A stretch of DNA of 64,000 nucleotides, from assembly GCF_900129275.1 (NCBI RefSeq), contig NZ_FQUX01000001.1, forward strand, positions 992,001 through 1,056,000, in the 5' to 3' direction. This document shows, piece after piece, positions 36,848 to 44,402 of the stretch; within the stretch, counting starts at the first letter, position 1, and every line of letters starts with the position of its first letter. The position numbers and the translations under genes are program-made. The DNA is from Arenibacter palladensis. GTDB taxonomy: Bacteria; Bacteroidota; Bacteroidia; Flavobacteriales; Flavobacteriaceae. The notes below the pieces were generated by a model, which saw only the letters and a program-made list of their open reading frames with translations, was not told the origin of the DNA and searched no databases.

Positions 36848-37126
36848 ATGTATCTAGAAATAGTATCACCGGAAGCAACATTATTTGCAGGAGAGGTAAC
36901 AGCAGTAACGGTACCTGGCGTAGATGGTGAATTTCAAATGTTGAACAACCACGCCCCTATCGTTTCCCTACTACAAGAAGGAAAGGTAAGGATAAAGGGT
37001 AATATAGTACTGGACGAGGTTTATGGAGACAAGTTTTCCAAAGCTTCGAATGGCGACACTATCCTTGAAATTAGCAGTGGTACTGTTGAAATGAAGAACA
37101 ACAAAGTAATTGTACTGGCAGATTAA
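36848..37126 (+). CDS. atpC: ATP synthase F1 subunit epsilon (short form)
   Basis: 92 residues. It has the N-terminal beta-sandwich of the epsilon subunit: MYLEIVSPEATLFAGEVTAVTVPGVDGEFQMLNNHAPIVSLL. It ends at NKVIVLAD and lacks the C-terminal two-helix domain found in the usual 130-140-residue proteins. That domain mediates epsilon inhibition of ATP hydrolysis, so regulation may differ. Short epsilon proteins are common in Bacteroidota, so this is not a truncation by mutation. It lies 78 bp after atpD and is followed by a terminator-like hairpin. Confidence 0.95.
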   Translation: MYLEIVSPEATLFAGEVTAVTVPGVDGEFQMLNNHAPIVSLLQEGKVRIKGNIVLDEVYGDKFSKASNGDTILEISSGTVEMKNNKVIVLAD

Positions 37127-37154
37127 CAATATATAATGCCATTCATAAATTAAG

Positions 37155-37188
37155 CAAAAGCCGTACGTTTCGTATGGCTTTTGTTATT
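37155..37188 (+). terminator. Terminator-like hairpin after atpC
   Basis: A 13-bp stem with one C-to-T (G-U) difference: CAAAAGCCGTACG (37155-37167) with CGTATGGCTTTTG (37171-37183), a TTT loop and then TTATTTT. It lies between atpC and the next gene, which starts just 9 bases after the T-rich tail. Confidence 0.75.
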
Positions 37189-37196
37189 TTAGGCTA

Positions 37197-37718
37197 ATGG
37201 GTAAGAGCAAAATTATAATTTCTGAGGGGGTAAGGCCATTATGGCAGACCTTGATAGCTTCGGTTTTTTACACCTTGGCCATTATCTTACTGGCCATGTT
37301 CTTTTTTGGATACGAAATTGTTCCTTCAGACGTAAAGGATAACAGCCGAAATTTTGGTGTATTTTATGTTGCTACGGCCTGTATGGCACAGGGAATTATA
37401 TTTTCCAATATAAAGAGCATTTTCTTCGATCTTGAAAATCAAAAATATAAGGAAGAATATCGGGTAGGACCTTTAGGTTTAGGGAGATGGAAATCCTTGC
37501 CCAAAATAGAATATGTATCCGTTTTTAGACAATTAAAGGAAAATAAATCGTATACCTATGAAGTTAATTTGTGGGTAAAGGGGAACAGAAGCTTTACCAT
37601 TTATGAGGGCTTGGACCTGGGAACCACCTTTGCCATGGGAGAAACTACGGCCAAGACTTTAAATGTTGATCTGCTGGATGCAACTGTGTCCAATGATTTT
37701 AAGTGGGTAGATCTTTAG
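37197..37718 (+). CDS. Two-helix membrane protein of unknown function
   Basis: 173 residues. Two hydrophobic segments are visible: about 20-42 (IASVFYTLAIILLAMFFFGY) and about 55-72 (FGVFYVATACMAQGIIFSNI). The C-terminal ~95 residues are soluble and start with FFDLENQKYKEEYRVGPLGLGRWKSLPKIEYVSVF, resembling a PH-like or YdbT-like beta-rich module. No enzyme motif is seen. It is the last plus-strand gene before the GC-rich intergenic element and is separated from atpC by a terminator hairpin. It could be read through from atpC or have its own start. Confidence 0.75.
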   Translation: MGKSKIIISEGVRPLWQTLIASVFYTLAIILLAMFFFGYEIVPSDVKDNSRNFGVFYVATACMAQGIIFSNIKSIFFDLENQKYKEEYRVGPLGLGRWKSLPKIEYVSVFRQLKENKSYTYEVNLWVKGNRSFTIYEGLDLGTTFAMGETTAKTLNVDLLDATVSNDFKWVDL

Positions 37719-37831
37719 ATTTGGGTGGTGTTTTGATTTCGATTGGATGTTGGTTCTATTTCTAAATTTTTTCTAAGTATTCCCTCCTAGAAACATGCAA
37801 CTTCACAAGTGGTATCTCTTAGTCTTATGAT

Positions 37832-37913
37832 ATGCGTTAGGGACCGCGGCGGCATCCCCGAAGCAACGCAAGGGATATAGCCAAGGGCCCGCCCGACGAA
37901 GGAGGGAACGCCC
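37832..37913. repeat. GC-rich structured intergenic element
   Basis: An 82-base island much richer in G+C than the surroundings. Local complementarity includes TGCGTT (37833-37838) with AACGCA (37865-37870), GGC-ATCCC (37851-37858) with GGGAT-AGCC (37872-37882), and GGGC (37885-37888) with GCCC (37909-37912). It resembles the GCGTTAGGGA...AGCCCGAC-type extragenic sequences that I recall being common in flavobacterial genomes. It may be a dispersed extragenic repeat or a small structured RNA. It lies between convergent genes, where terminators or REP-like repeats are typical. Confidence 0.5.
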
Positions 37914-37974
37914 AAAATGAAGAAAACATTGGGCAGTGTAATGCTATTTGGTTTATATAGGCAAAGCCCATGGG

Positions 37975-38985
37975 TTAATTCGTTTTTTTTCCGTGGTGTA
38001 TGGCAATTTCCTCATCACTTAGCCGTAAAAATCTAGCGGCATTGTTATATAGAATATCTCGTTTTTGTTCGGAATTAAGAAAATCTGCGGTGTTGACAGC
38101 CTCTATTCCAACTTCAATAGTTTCTGGCCAATTCATTTGGTCGGACCCGAACATGACCCGTTTTCCAAAACCTGCCTCGAATATGCGCCTTAGGTATTCA
38201 TGAAATGCTTTTCTGGGGATGGCGAAACAAATTGCACCAATATCAACATATGCCTGTGGATGCGTCCAAAGAACGGCTAGGAGATCGTCTATCATGGGAT
38301 ACCCTGCATGCATTAAATAGATTCTTAGTTTTGGATGTCGCATTAGAAGTTCTTCCACTACCATGGCGCTATGAAGTTTAGCCCTGTAATTCCCAACACC
38401 GGGTAGGTAGGCGGCACCTGGAGGTCCGGTGCCCACATGTATTCCTATGGGAATGTCCAATTCTTCGGCAATTTGGGCATAAGGATCAAATCTTGGGTCA
38501 CTGGGCGAAACACCATTATATTGGATGGCTACTTCAGCAAATACCTTGTATTTTCCAGACGACAGGAGTTCGCGTACTTTTTCAGGCGTCTTATCGGACA
38601 TAAAAAAATTGAAATGTAATGCTGGTATTATACGATCTCCACCAACGGCTATATAATCATCTATCAAGGACCCGCTGGTTATTCCATAGATATTATGCTT
38701 ATTTAGAATCTCCAGGGTTTTGTCCATAAGTTCTTTGTCTGAAGTAGCTCCCCAAACGGCATTTTTGCAGTCGGGATTTTTGAGATATTCATTGAAGCCC
38801 TCGGCCCACGATTCTGCAGGATCATGAACGGGCATTTCTTCCGGCGGAGCACAAATGGCGTTGGGCGGTGGCCCGTTTTGAGAAGCGGGAAGGGCATGCA
38901 AATGCATATCCAATATGGGGAGTTTCTCCTGACAAAAACCTGTAATGGCTAAAAGTACCATAGGCAAAAGAGTTGTAAACCTCAT
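37975..38985 (-). CDS. Exported amidohydrolase (metal-dependent, Amidohydro_2 type)
   Basis: 336 residues with a signal peptide (MRFTTLLPMVLLAITGFCQ). A TIM-barrel amidohydrolase with metal-binding His28-x-His30 in ILDMHLHALP, a central IGIHVGTGPPG block, LRIYLMHAGYP and the C-terminal MFGSDQMNWPETI with the catalytic Asp. The lactonase/decarboxylase-like Amidohydro_2 family is the best match; substrates in this family are lactones or aromatic acids. It is the last gene in a minus-strand catabolic block with a Gfo/Idh/MocA oxidoreductase, ABM monooxygenase and sulfatase. Gaps of 81-158 bp between them allow separate promoters. Confidence 0.85.
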   Translation of the reverse strand: MRFTTLLPMVLLAITGFCQEKLPILDMHLHALPASQNGPPPNAICAPPEEMPVHDPAESWAEGFNEYLKNPDCKNAVWGATSDKELMDKTLEILNKHNIYGITSGSLIDDYIAVGGDRIIPALHFNFFMSDKTPEKVRELLSSGKYKVFAEVAIQYNGVSPSDPRFDPYAQIAEELDIPIGIHVGTGPPGAAYLPGVGNYRAKLHSAMVVEELLMRHPKLRIYLMHAGYPMIDDLLAVLWTHPQAYVDIGAICFAIPRKAFHEYLRRIFEAGFGKRVMFGSDQMNWPETIEVGIEAVNTADFLNSEQKRDILYNNAARFLRLSDEEIAIHHGKKTN

Positions 38986-39127
38986 TTCTATGTGCTTTAG
39001 AATTTAACATAATAATGGGCGCATAAAGGATATTTATGCTAAACGGGAAGAGAGTGTGGAGTATATGAACCTAATGTACAGTAAGATACAAATAATTTTA
39101 TTTACCGATACGCTTTTTGGAGGGCAA

Positions 39128-40234
39128 TTAATTTTTTAGTTGTACGGTACGTCCTGTTTTTGAACTCTTTACGGCGGCGTCCAGAATTTCCATGCTAATC
39201 ATATTGTTTTCCAGAGAATAGGGGTCGTACCTTTCCAGGATAGTTTCACCTCTAATTACGGAAGCCAACAGGGCAAAGGGTTCGTCATAAGGGGCATCCC
39301 TTTCCCCCAGTTTAAAAATTTCCTCATCATAACCACTGTATCCTTCCGAAATACGAAGTCGCAGGTCATGTTTATTATCGGCATATATAGCACCCTTTTC
39401 CCCATAGATTTCCATATCCTTACGGCCAATGGGCCAGTTCCATGAGGGTTCCAGTATGGCCATGGCAGTGTCATAGGTAAGTATTATGGTGGCATCATCG
39501 TCTACTTTCGGGTTGTTTTCGGGCTGTAATTGTTGGGTTACCGCGGTAACGGAATTGGGTTTTTTGCCCTGTTGGATCCATGTCATGAGATTGGCACCGT
39601 AGCAGCCAAAGTCCATGATGGCACCACCTCCATTGAGCTTGGGATCGGTTAGGAAATTTAAAAATTCGGCACTTACCCCTATTTTTTTCGGTCCTTTATG
39701 TCCGTCCCTCACGATTACCTTTCTTAGAGCCCCTATAGTTCCCTTATGTAGCAGTTCATAGGCCTTCACATTGGTGGGATACCAAGAGGTCTCATAATTG
39801 GTTAGTAAATGTATTTGGTGTTTTTTGGCCAATACCTCCATTTTTTTGGCATGTTCCAAGCTTACGGCCAAGGGTTTTTCTACCATAACGTGGATACCTT
39901 TTGGTGCGCAGGTTTCAACTATGGCCAAATGATCGTATATATTTCCAAAGCCTGCCACTGCATCGGGTTTTACGGCGGCAATCATTTCCTCCATGGAATT
40001 GAACACCATTTCCATAGGAAAACCGTGCTTGTTGGATAGGCGCTGTGCCAGATCACGATTGGTTTCCACAATACCTACCATGACCACATCTTCCTTTGCC
40101 TCCCTATTTAAAATCCAACCAACATGTCCGTGGGTGAGGCCTACAACTCCCAATTTTATTGGTTTTTTCTGTGCGAAAGTGCTCGTAAGCGTCAACAAAA
40201 TAACACAAAGGGATAGTGTAAAGGTGTTTTTCAT
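39128..40234 (-). CDS. Exported Gfo/Idh/MocA-family oxidoreductase
   Basis: 368 residues. A Sec-type signal peptide (MKNTFTLSLCVILLTLTSTFAQ) precedes the mature Rossmann domain with GVVGLTHGH for NAD(P), FGNIYDHLAI and the hallmark VEKPLAVS. The C-terminal alpha/beta domain has the family GGGAIMDFGCYGANLMTW and DDDATIILTY motifs. The family oxidises or isomerises sugars, or in GH109 enzymes cleaves glycosidic bonds with bound NAD. Export is unusual for a dinucleotide enzyme unless the cofactor is tightly bound, and no twin-arginine motif is seen. It lies between the ABM monooxygenase and the amidohydrolase. Confidence 0.88.
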   Translation of the reverse strand: MKNTFTLSLCVILLTLTSTFAQKKPIKLGVVGLTHGHVGWILNREAKEDVVMVGIVETNRDLAQRLSNKHGFPMEMVFNSMEEMIAAVKPDAVAGFGNIYDHLAIVETCAPKGIHVMVEKPLAVSLEHAKKMEVLAKKHQIHLLTNYETSWYPTNVKAYELLHKGTIGALRKVIVRDGHKGPKKIGVSAEFLNFLTDPKLNGGGAIMDFGCYGANLMTWIQQGKKPNSVTAVTQQLQPENNPKVDDDATIILTYDTAMAILEPSWNWPIGRKDMEIYGEKGAIYADNKHDLRLRISEGYSGYDEEIFKLGERDAPYDEPFALLASVIRGETILERYDPYSLENNMISMEILDAAVKSSKTGRTVQLKN

Positions 40235-40252
40235 GGTTATATAGTTACTAAG

Positions 40253-40282
40253 AGACCACAGTAAATAAACTTACCGTGGTCT
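40253..40282. other. Hairpin upstream of the oxidoreductase gene
   Basis: AGACCAC (40253-40259) pairs with GTGGTCT (40276-40282), then after one mismatch GTAA (40261-40264) pairs with TTAC (40271-40274). There is no T-run on either side, so a terminator is unlikely; it may be a leader structure or operator for the gene starting at 40234. Confidence 0.4.
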
Positions 40283-40315
40283 TTGAAAGATACTACATTT
40301 TTAAATGCAAAAGAT

Positions 40316-40612
40316 TCAACTAACTGGAGTTAATTGTCCTATAACTACCTCTATTACGGCCCCTTCGGTAGCCTTTTTATGGGCTGCTATATGTGCACTG
40401 TTGTTGTGTTGTTGCCAATGATCATAACTGACCCAATTTTCATAAAAGAAAAAACGATCTGGGTTTTCATTGTCCTGGTGTAGATCATAATTTAGGCAGC
40501 CTTCCTCCTTTAGGGTGGGAGGTATAAGTTTTAATAGGGCTTGCTTTACAAATTCTCGCTTTTCGGTTTTTGCCAAAATACTGGCCGTGATGGTCAATTG
40601 CTTGTTGCTCAT
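40316..40612 (-). CDS. Antibiotic-biosynthesis-monooxygenase-domain protein (putative quinol monooxygenase)
   Basis: 98 residues, a single ABM ferredoxin-like fold. Visible features are the start MSNKQLTITASILAKTEKREFVKQALLKLIPPTLKEEGCLNYDLHQD, FFFYENWVSYDHWQQHNNSAHIAAH and the C-terminal VIEVVIGQL. Small ABM proteins such as YgiN oxidise quinols without cofactors, while others degrade haem or act only as dimeric binding proteins. No signal peptide, so cytoplasmic. It sits in a minus-strand block with sulfatase and sugar-type enzymes. Confidence 0.9.
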   Translation of the reverse strand: MSNKQLTITASILAKTEKREFVKQALLKLIPPTLKEEGCLNYDLHQDNENPDRFFFYENWVSYDHWQQHNNSAHIAAHKKATEGAVIEVVIGQLTPVS

Positions 40613-40770
40613 TTTTAAATTGAATTTTATTTTTTAAATATATGGAACTTCTGGGGCATGGGGAAGGCTATTATATATTCTTTGGCACTTATAGGTGGAA
40701 TCATGACAATGACATTTGAACATTTGCTTTCTGTATTTATGGGGAGTATGGGACTGGTCAGGGGTTTGGT

Positions 40771-42219
40771 CTAGAACACCCCTTTTGCGTTATTTTTTGT
40801 GGCGTTTAAACTTTCACCTGGCATTTCTCCCCTTATATTATGAAATTCCGTTTTTATTAATCCGGCTTCTTTTAGATACCAATCCTTGGTAAGGTTTTCC
40901 GGGATATTATCGCCAGTTTCATTCATCCATTGGTTTAAGGTTTCTCTCATACTTTTCAGGGTTTCGGCGTACTCGGGCAAGGAGGCTACATTGAGTAATT
41001 GTAGGGGGTCCCGACTATAATCGTAAAGTTCTTCATAGGGCCTTGGCACCATAAACACATCGGCCTGTATGGCAGAAAGTTTCCCTTGATCCTTTAAAAT
41101 TTCCAATTCCTTAAAGGAAGGACTGCCAACGGCATCTGCCGGCCCGTTTTGTGGTTGCATAGGTCTCGAATTTAAGATATACATATAATTCTTGTTCCTG
41201 ACCATACGTTCATGTGCTTCATAATCGTGCCAATTGTGCTCCGCGAACAGATAGTTGCGAAAATGTTGCTCCGGGTCTATTAAAAGTGGGGCGAAACTAT
41301 GGCCCTGAAATTGGTCGGGACTTTCAATGCCTGCGAGAGTCAAAAGTGTGGGTGCAATATCCACGGCACTTATCAGGCTCTCACTACTAACATCTTTATT
41401 TATTATTCCATTGGGCCAATGCATGACAAATGGAGTTTTCATGCCTCGATCATTCACCCTTGTTTTACTGTGGGGGAAGGGTCGTCCATTATCCGACATA
41501 ATAATTATTAGGGTGTTGTCCAGCTCTTTTTGTGTCTTCAGTTCATGGACCACTTCTCCTATATAGTAATCGAATCTTTTAATTTCATCATAGTATTTGG
41601 CTAGATCCGCTTTGGTTTCGTCTCCATTGGATAAATAGAATGGAGGTTGTAATTGGCTGGGTTGGTGTGTTCCCGAAAATTCATTGGGACCCCATTCCCG
41701 GTGGGCATCATAGGATGCGAACCACATAAAAAAGGGTTTGTTTTTAGGTCTTTTCTTTAGGGAGCTAACCCAACTTTCCTCGCCCCCATCACCGTTGTCT
41801 TTATGGCCCTCGTACATCACATCAAATCCACGTCGGGCATAAGGGCCCATATGGAATTTACCGGCCAGCACGGAATAATAGTTATTGTTCCTTAATACTT
41901 CCGGAAAGGAAACCATGTCCAAAGGAGGGGAGGTATGTAATTCGGCTGCTCCAGTATTATGGGGGCATCTCCCTGTAATTATGGAATTTCTGCTGGGACT
42001 ACATGAGCTTGCCGTTAAATAGAAATTATCAAATTTTAACCCCTCTTTAGCAAGTTTATCAATATTGGGAGTTTTGACCTGTGTATTCCCGTAACAACCA
42101 ATGTCGTCCCAGCTAACATCATCGGCTATAAAGACAATGATGTTCAACTTTTCTTTTTGTGCATAGACCGTACTGTAGACGGACAGATATAAGAGTATTG
42201 GGATAAAAAAATGCTTCAT
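40771..42219 (-). CDS. Exported S1-family sulfatase
   Basis: 482 residues. A signal peptide (MKHFFIPILLYLSVYSTVYAQ) is followed by metal-binding Asp33-Asp34 in FIADDVSWDDIGCYGN. The sulfatase signature CSPSR (73-77) is followed by TGRCPHNTGAAE; Cys73 should become the formylglycine nucleophile. Further blocks include GKFHMGPYARRGFD, MWFASYDAHREW, IIIMSDNGRPFPHSKTRVNDRGMKTPFVMHWP and FAEHNWHDYEAHERMVR. It is like the heparan N-sulfatase/S1_8 group and removes sulfate from glycans in the periplasm. The maturase (anaerobic or FGE type) is not in the window. It is the first gene of the catabolic group by position. Confidence 0.93.
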   Translation of the reverse strand: MKHFFIPILLYLSVYSTVYAQKEKLNIIVFIADDVSWDDIGCYGNTQVKTPNIDKLAKEGLKFDNFYLTASSCSPSRNSIITGRCPHNTGAAELHTSPPLDMVSFPEVLRNNNYYSVLAGKFHMGPYARRGFDVMYEGHKDNGDGGEESWVSSLKKRPKNKPFFMWFASYDAHREWGPNEFSGTHQPSQLQPPFYLSNGDETKADLAKYYDEIKRFDYYIGEVVHELKTQKELDNTLIIIMSDNGRPFPHSKTRVNDRGMKTPFVMHWPNGIINKDVSSESLISAVDIAPTLLTLAGIESPDQFQGHSFAPLLIDPEQHFRNYLFAEHNWHDYEAHERMVRNKNYMYILNSRPMQPQNGPADAVGSPSFKELEILKDQGKLSAIQADVFMVPRPYEELYDYSRDPLQLLNVASLPEYAETLKSMRETLNQWMNETGDNIPENLTKDWYLKEAGLIKTEFHNIRGEMPGESLNATKNNAKGVF

Positions 42220-42294
42220 AATTTTTGCGGTTGACTTAGAAAATTTAATAAGCAGGTTTTCAATTTTTTTTTAGGACGGGGACTTAAAAATATA

Positions 42295-42302
42295 CAAAGC
42301 TA
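42295..42302 (-). promoter_or_regulatory. Candidate -7 element for the sulfatase gene
   Basis: On the minus strand this reads TAGCTTTG (TAnnTTTG), 75 bases upstream of the sulfatase ATG at 42219 and inside the gap to the serine hydrolase gene. No clear -33 element. Confidence 0.35.
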
Positions 42303-42355
42303 TCAAGCAGTGAAAATGCTATTTTACCAGTGGTCTGGATGAATTACTATATTTC

Positions 42356-43546
42356 CTATTGTTGGACAATTGTATTGGATTTGTCAAGGGTCTTCAATAA
42401 GCGAATACCAAGGTTGTCTATGTTCATATTGTTTTTGTGAAAGGCGGATAGATTGGAAAGAATAATTACCCCATTTTGGTTCACCATATTAAGCACAATA
42501 TTGGATCTGTAGCCTCCCGTACCACCGCTATGCATAATCAATTTTTTACCTATGTCTTTTTGAATGGCCCATCCCAGGCCCATCTCGGCTTTATTGGGCT
42601 CCAGACTAAAAGAAACTTTTCTTGTCAATGATAATATTTGATCGGAATCATTGAATTGTGCTTGTGCAAATTTTGATAGATCGGCTACCGATGATAGTAT
42701 TCCGCCAGCGCCCACCAAAACATTCAAATCCCAGTTTGGAGTTTCATTTCCATTTTCATCAAGACCCTTGATCAATTGGGACCTAATTTGGTCCCTATCC
42801 GTCGTAGTGCGGACCAGTTTGTATTTTGTGCAAATTTTGGATTGGAGTAGGTTTTCATAGGATGTGCTATCTATTTTACTCAACATAAAACCCAATAATC
42901 CTACCCCTAGGTTGGAATATTCGGATTTTTCCCCAGGATTTTGATTCAGTTGCAGATGCTGGGTTAAATATTGTTTTAATTTTTGTTCATCATAGTCTTT
43001 ATAAGGGTTCTGTAGGTCTACAGAATCTAGGGGCAGGTTGGTGGGTAGTCTTGGCAGTCCTGAGGTATGGTTGGACAACTGCTTAAAGGTGATTTTAACA
43101 TCGCCTTTAAGCGGCCATTCCAAATAATCGTTGATATTGTCATCCAGGCCTAGTTGTTGGTTCACTACCATATCCGCCAAAAGCGTAGCGGTAAATACTT
43201 TGGAGATAGAGCCAATTTCAAAAACACTGTCATGGTTATCAATAGAGAAAACAGTATCGTTCTCACGTTTTATTCCATAAAAGTTGGTAGTTCCATTGTG
43301 TAAAATGGCAATGGCCAACTGGGTGTTATTGGGGAATTCTTTGGTTTCCGCAAAAATATATTTGGCCTGGAGTTCCGTGATGTGTTGGCTATAATCTTTT
43401 TGACCGTTAAAAGCGACTTTTTCATCTGTACACCCACTAAAGGCATATAGGAAAAGAATTAAAATAAAATACTTTTTCTTCTGTTGGGTATTCTTTAGGA
43501 TTGAATTAAGGAACATTTCCAACGGCCCAATTTTCAGATTAAACAT
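42356..43546 (-). CDS. Serine hydrolase lipoprotein (class C beta-lactamase / D-peptidase fold)
   Basis: 396 residues from 43546; an internal start is also possible because the hydrophobic lipoprotein segment ([15 protein letters not shown], Cys39) lies 25 residues in. The catalytic SxxK is Ser113-Ile-Ser-Lys116 in [13 protein letters not shown], the YxN triad motif is YSN in [12 protein letters not shown], and [11 protein letters not shown] is the HxG block. Such proteins are DD-peptidases, esterases or beta-lactamase relatives; the substrate is not known. Its first bases overlap the upstream VOC gene by 8 bp, so the two are translationally coupled. Confidence 0.88.
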   Translation of the reverse strand: MFNLKIGPLEMFLNSILKNTQQKKKYFILILFLYAFSGCTDEKVAFNGQKDYSQHITELQAKYIFAETKEFPNNTQLAIAILHNGTTNFYGIKRENDTVFSIDNHDSVFEIGSISKVFTATLLADMVVNQQLGLDDNINDYLEWPLKGDVKITFKQLSNHTSGLPRLPTNLPLDSVDLQNPYKDYDEQKLKQYLTQHLQLNQNPGEKSEYSNLGVGLLGFMLSKIDSTSYENLLQSKICTKYKLVRTTTDRDQIRSQLIKGLDENGNETPNWDLNVLVGAGGILSSVADLSKFAQAQFNDSDQILSLTRKVSFSLEPNKAEMGLGWAIQKDIGKKLIMHSGGTGGYRSNIVLNMVNQNGVIILSNLSAFHKNNMNIDNLGIRLLKTLDKSNTIVQQ

Positions 43547-43910
43547 GTTGATCTATCAAAATCTGGTTACCATCGGGATCGGTGAGCATAATACTTGCAG
43601 GTCCGGTTGATTTTTCGTCTGCTTCTTGGTCCAATTTTAGTTTTTTATTTTTTAGGTGGGCTTGAATTTTTCTAACATCGGTAAAAGAGGATAACGCAGC
43701 GGCATTCTCGTCCCATCCCGTATTAAAGGTAAGGATGTTCTTTGGGAACATTCCTTGGAACAAACCTACCAAGGCATTTCCATTTTTCATGATCAGATAA
43801 TTCATTTTTAGGTCCCCGGCAAACACGGTAAACCCCAATTTTTCATAAAATTCTTTGGATATGTTTAAGTCCTTTACGGCCAAACTAATCGAAAATGCTC
43901 CTAGTTCCAT
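43539..43910 (-). CDS. VOC-family (glyoxalase/bleomycin-resistance-like) protein
   Basis: The start at 43910 ([27 protein letters not shown]) is preferred over 43934, which only adds eight residues. About 123 residues with the two paired beta-alpha-beta-beta-beta modules of the vicinal-oxygen-chelate fold: [31 protein letters not shown] in the first half and [27 protein letters not shown] in the second. Such small proteins act as dimers that bind metal and small molecules (thiol resistance, dioxygenase, isomerase); the role is unknown. It overlaps the serine hydrolase gene by 8 bp. Confidence 0.85.
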   Translation of the reverse strand: MELGAFSISLAVKDLNISKEFYEKLGFTVFAGDLKMNYLIMKNGNALVGLFQGMFPKNILTFNTGWDENAAALSSFTDVRKIQAHLKNKKLKLDQEADEKSTGPASIMLTDPDGNQILIDQHV

Positions 43911-44070
43911 AATGATGGTTTTATGGTGTAACAATTTATTTTAAGATGTTTTGGGGGAATTGGGCGGTACTTTGCCTTACTGCACTAAGATAGGTTTTTT
44001 TTGGGATACTGCATTTAACGGGTTGTCGCCCGTATTTTCTGGGCTTATAGGGATTTATGTCCGTAATTTA

Positions 44071-44131
44071 TATGTTAAAACATTAACATATAACATTATT
44101 TATTAACATAAATTTATGGTATCTTAACAAA
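44071..44131 (+). promoter_or_regulatory. TTAACATA half-site array upstream of susC
   Basis: TATGTTAA (44071-44078) is the inverted copy of TTAACATA (44083-44090), separated by AACA. A third TTAACATA occurs at 44103-44110, and TTAACAAA at 44124-44131. The direct copies start 20 and 21 bases apart, about two helical turns, just upstream of the promoter-like element at 44148. Confidence 0.5.
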
Positions 44132-44147
44132 AGATTAATAAAATTTA

Positions 44148-44155
44148 TATATTTG
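44148..44155 (+). promoter_or_regulatory. Candidate -7 element of the susCD operon
   Basis: TATATTTG matches TAnnTTTG and is followed by CTAAG. It is about 247 bases upstream of the susC ATG, placing the half-site array in the activator or -33 position. Confidence 0.45.
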
Positions 44156-44402
44156 CTAAGTAAGCGTTTTTTCTACGGTTATTATTTATTGAATTAAAAT
44201 CGAAGTTGAAGTGGCATGGCTTTAATTTTAATATTCATTATTGAAATAATAGGATTTCCACAGAATTTATCGAAAAATGCCTTGTTTCGAAGGTTAAATG
44301 ACATTTTGTTTTGGGGACTTCTATACGCCAATTTTGAAATACTGGATAATGATAATTTGTTAAACCGCTTTTAACTAACTGACTAACTAAACAATTAACA
44401 TT

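Larger units (their letters stand above)
43935..44402. other. Regulatory region upstream of susC
   Basis: 468 AT-rich bases between the divergent VOC and susC genes. It contains the half-site array at 44071-44131, the candidate -7 element at 44148-44155, and a leader of about 240 bases. The leader has an AACT-type tandem stretch (44372-44392) immediately before the start, typical of weakly structured Bacteroidota leaders. No sigma/anti-sigma or hybrid two-component regulator gene lies next to it. Confidence 0.6.

Noticed and set aside
40253..40282. The hairpin before the oxidoreductase gene as a terminator.
   Set aside because: No T-run follows the stem on either strand, and the stem has an internal mismatch.
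40658..40774. A 38-codon plus-strand frame in the gap between the sulfatase and monooxygenase genes, partly hydrophobic.
   Set aside because: It overlaps the sulfatase stop codon, has no clear ribosome-binding site, lies antisense to its neighbours and shows no recognisable family.
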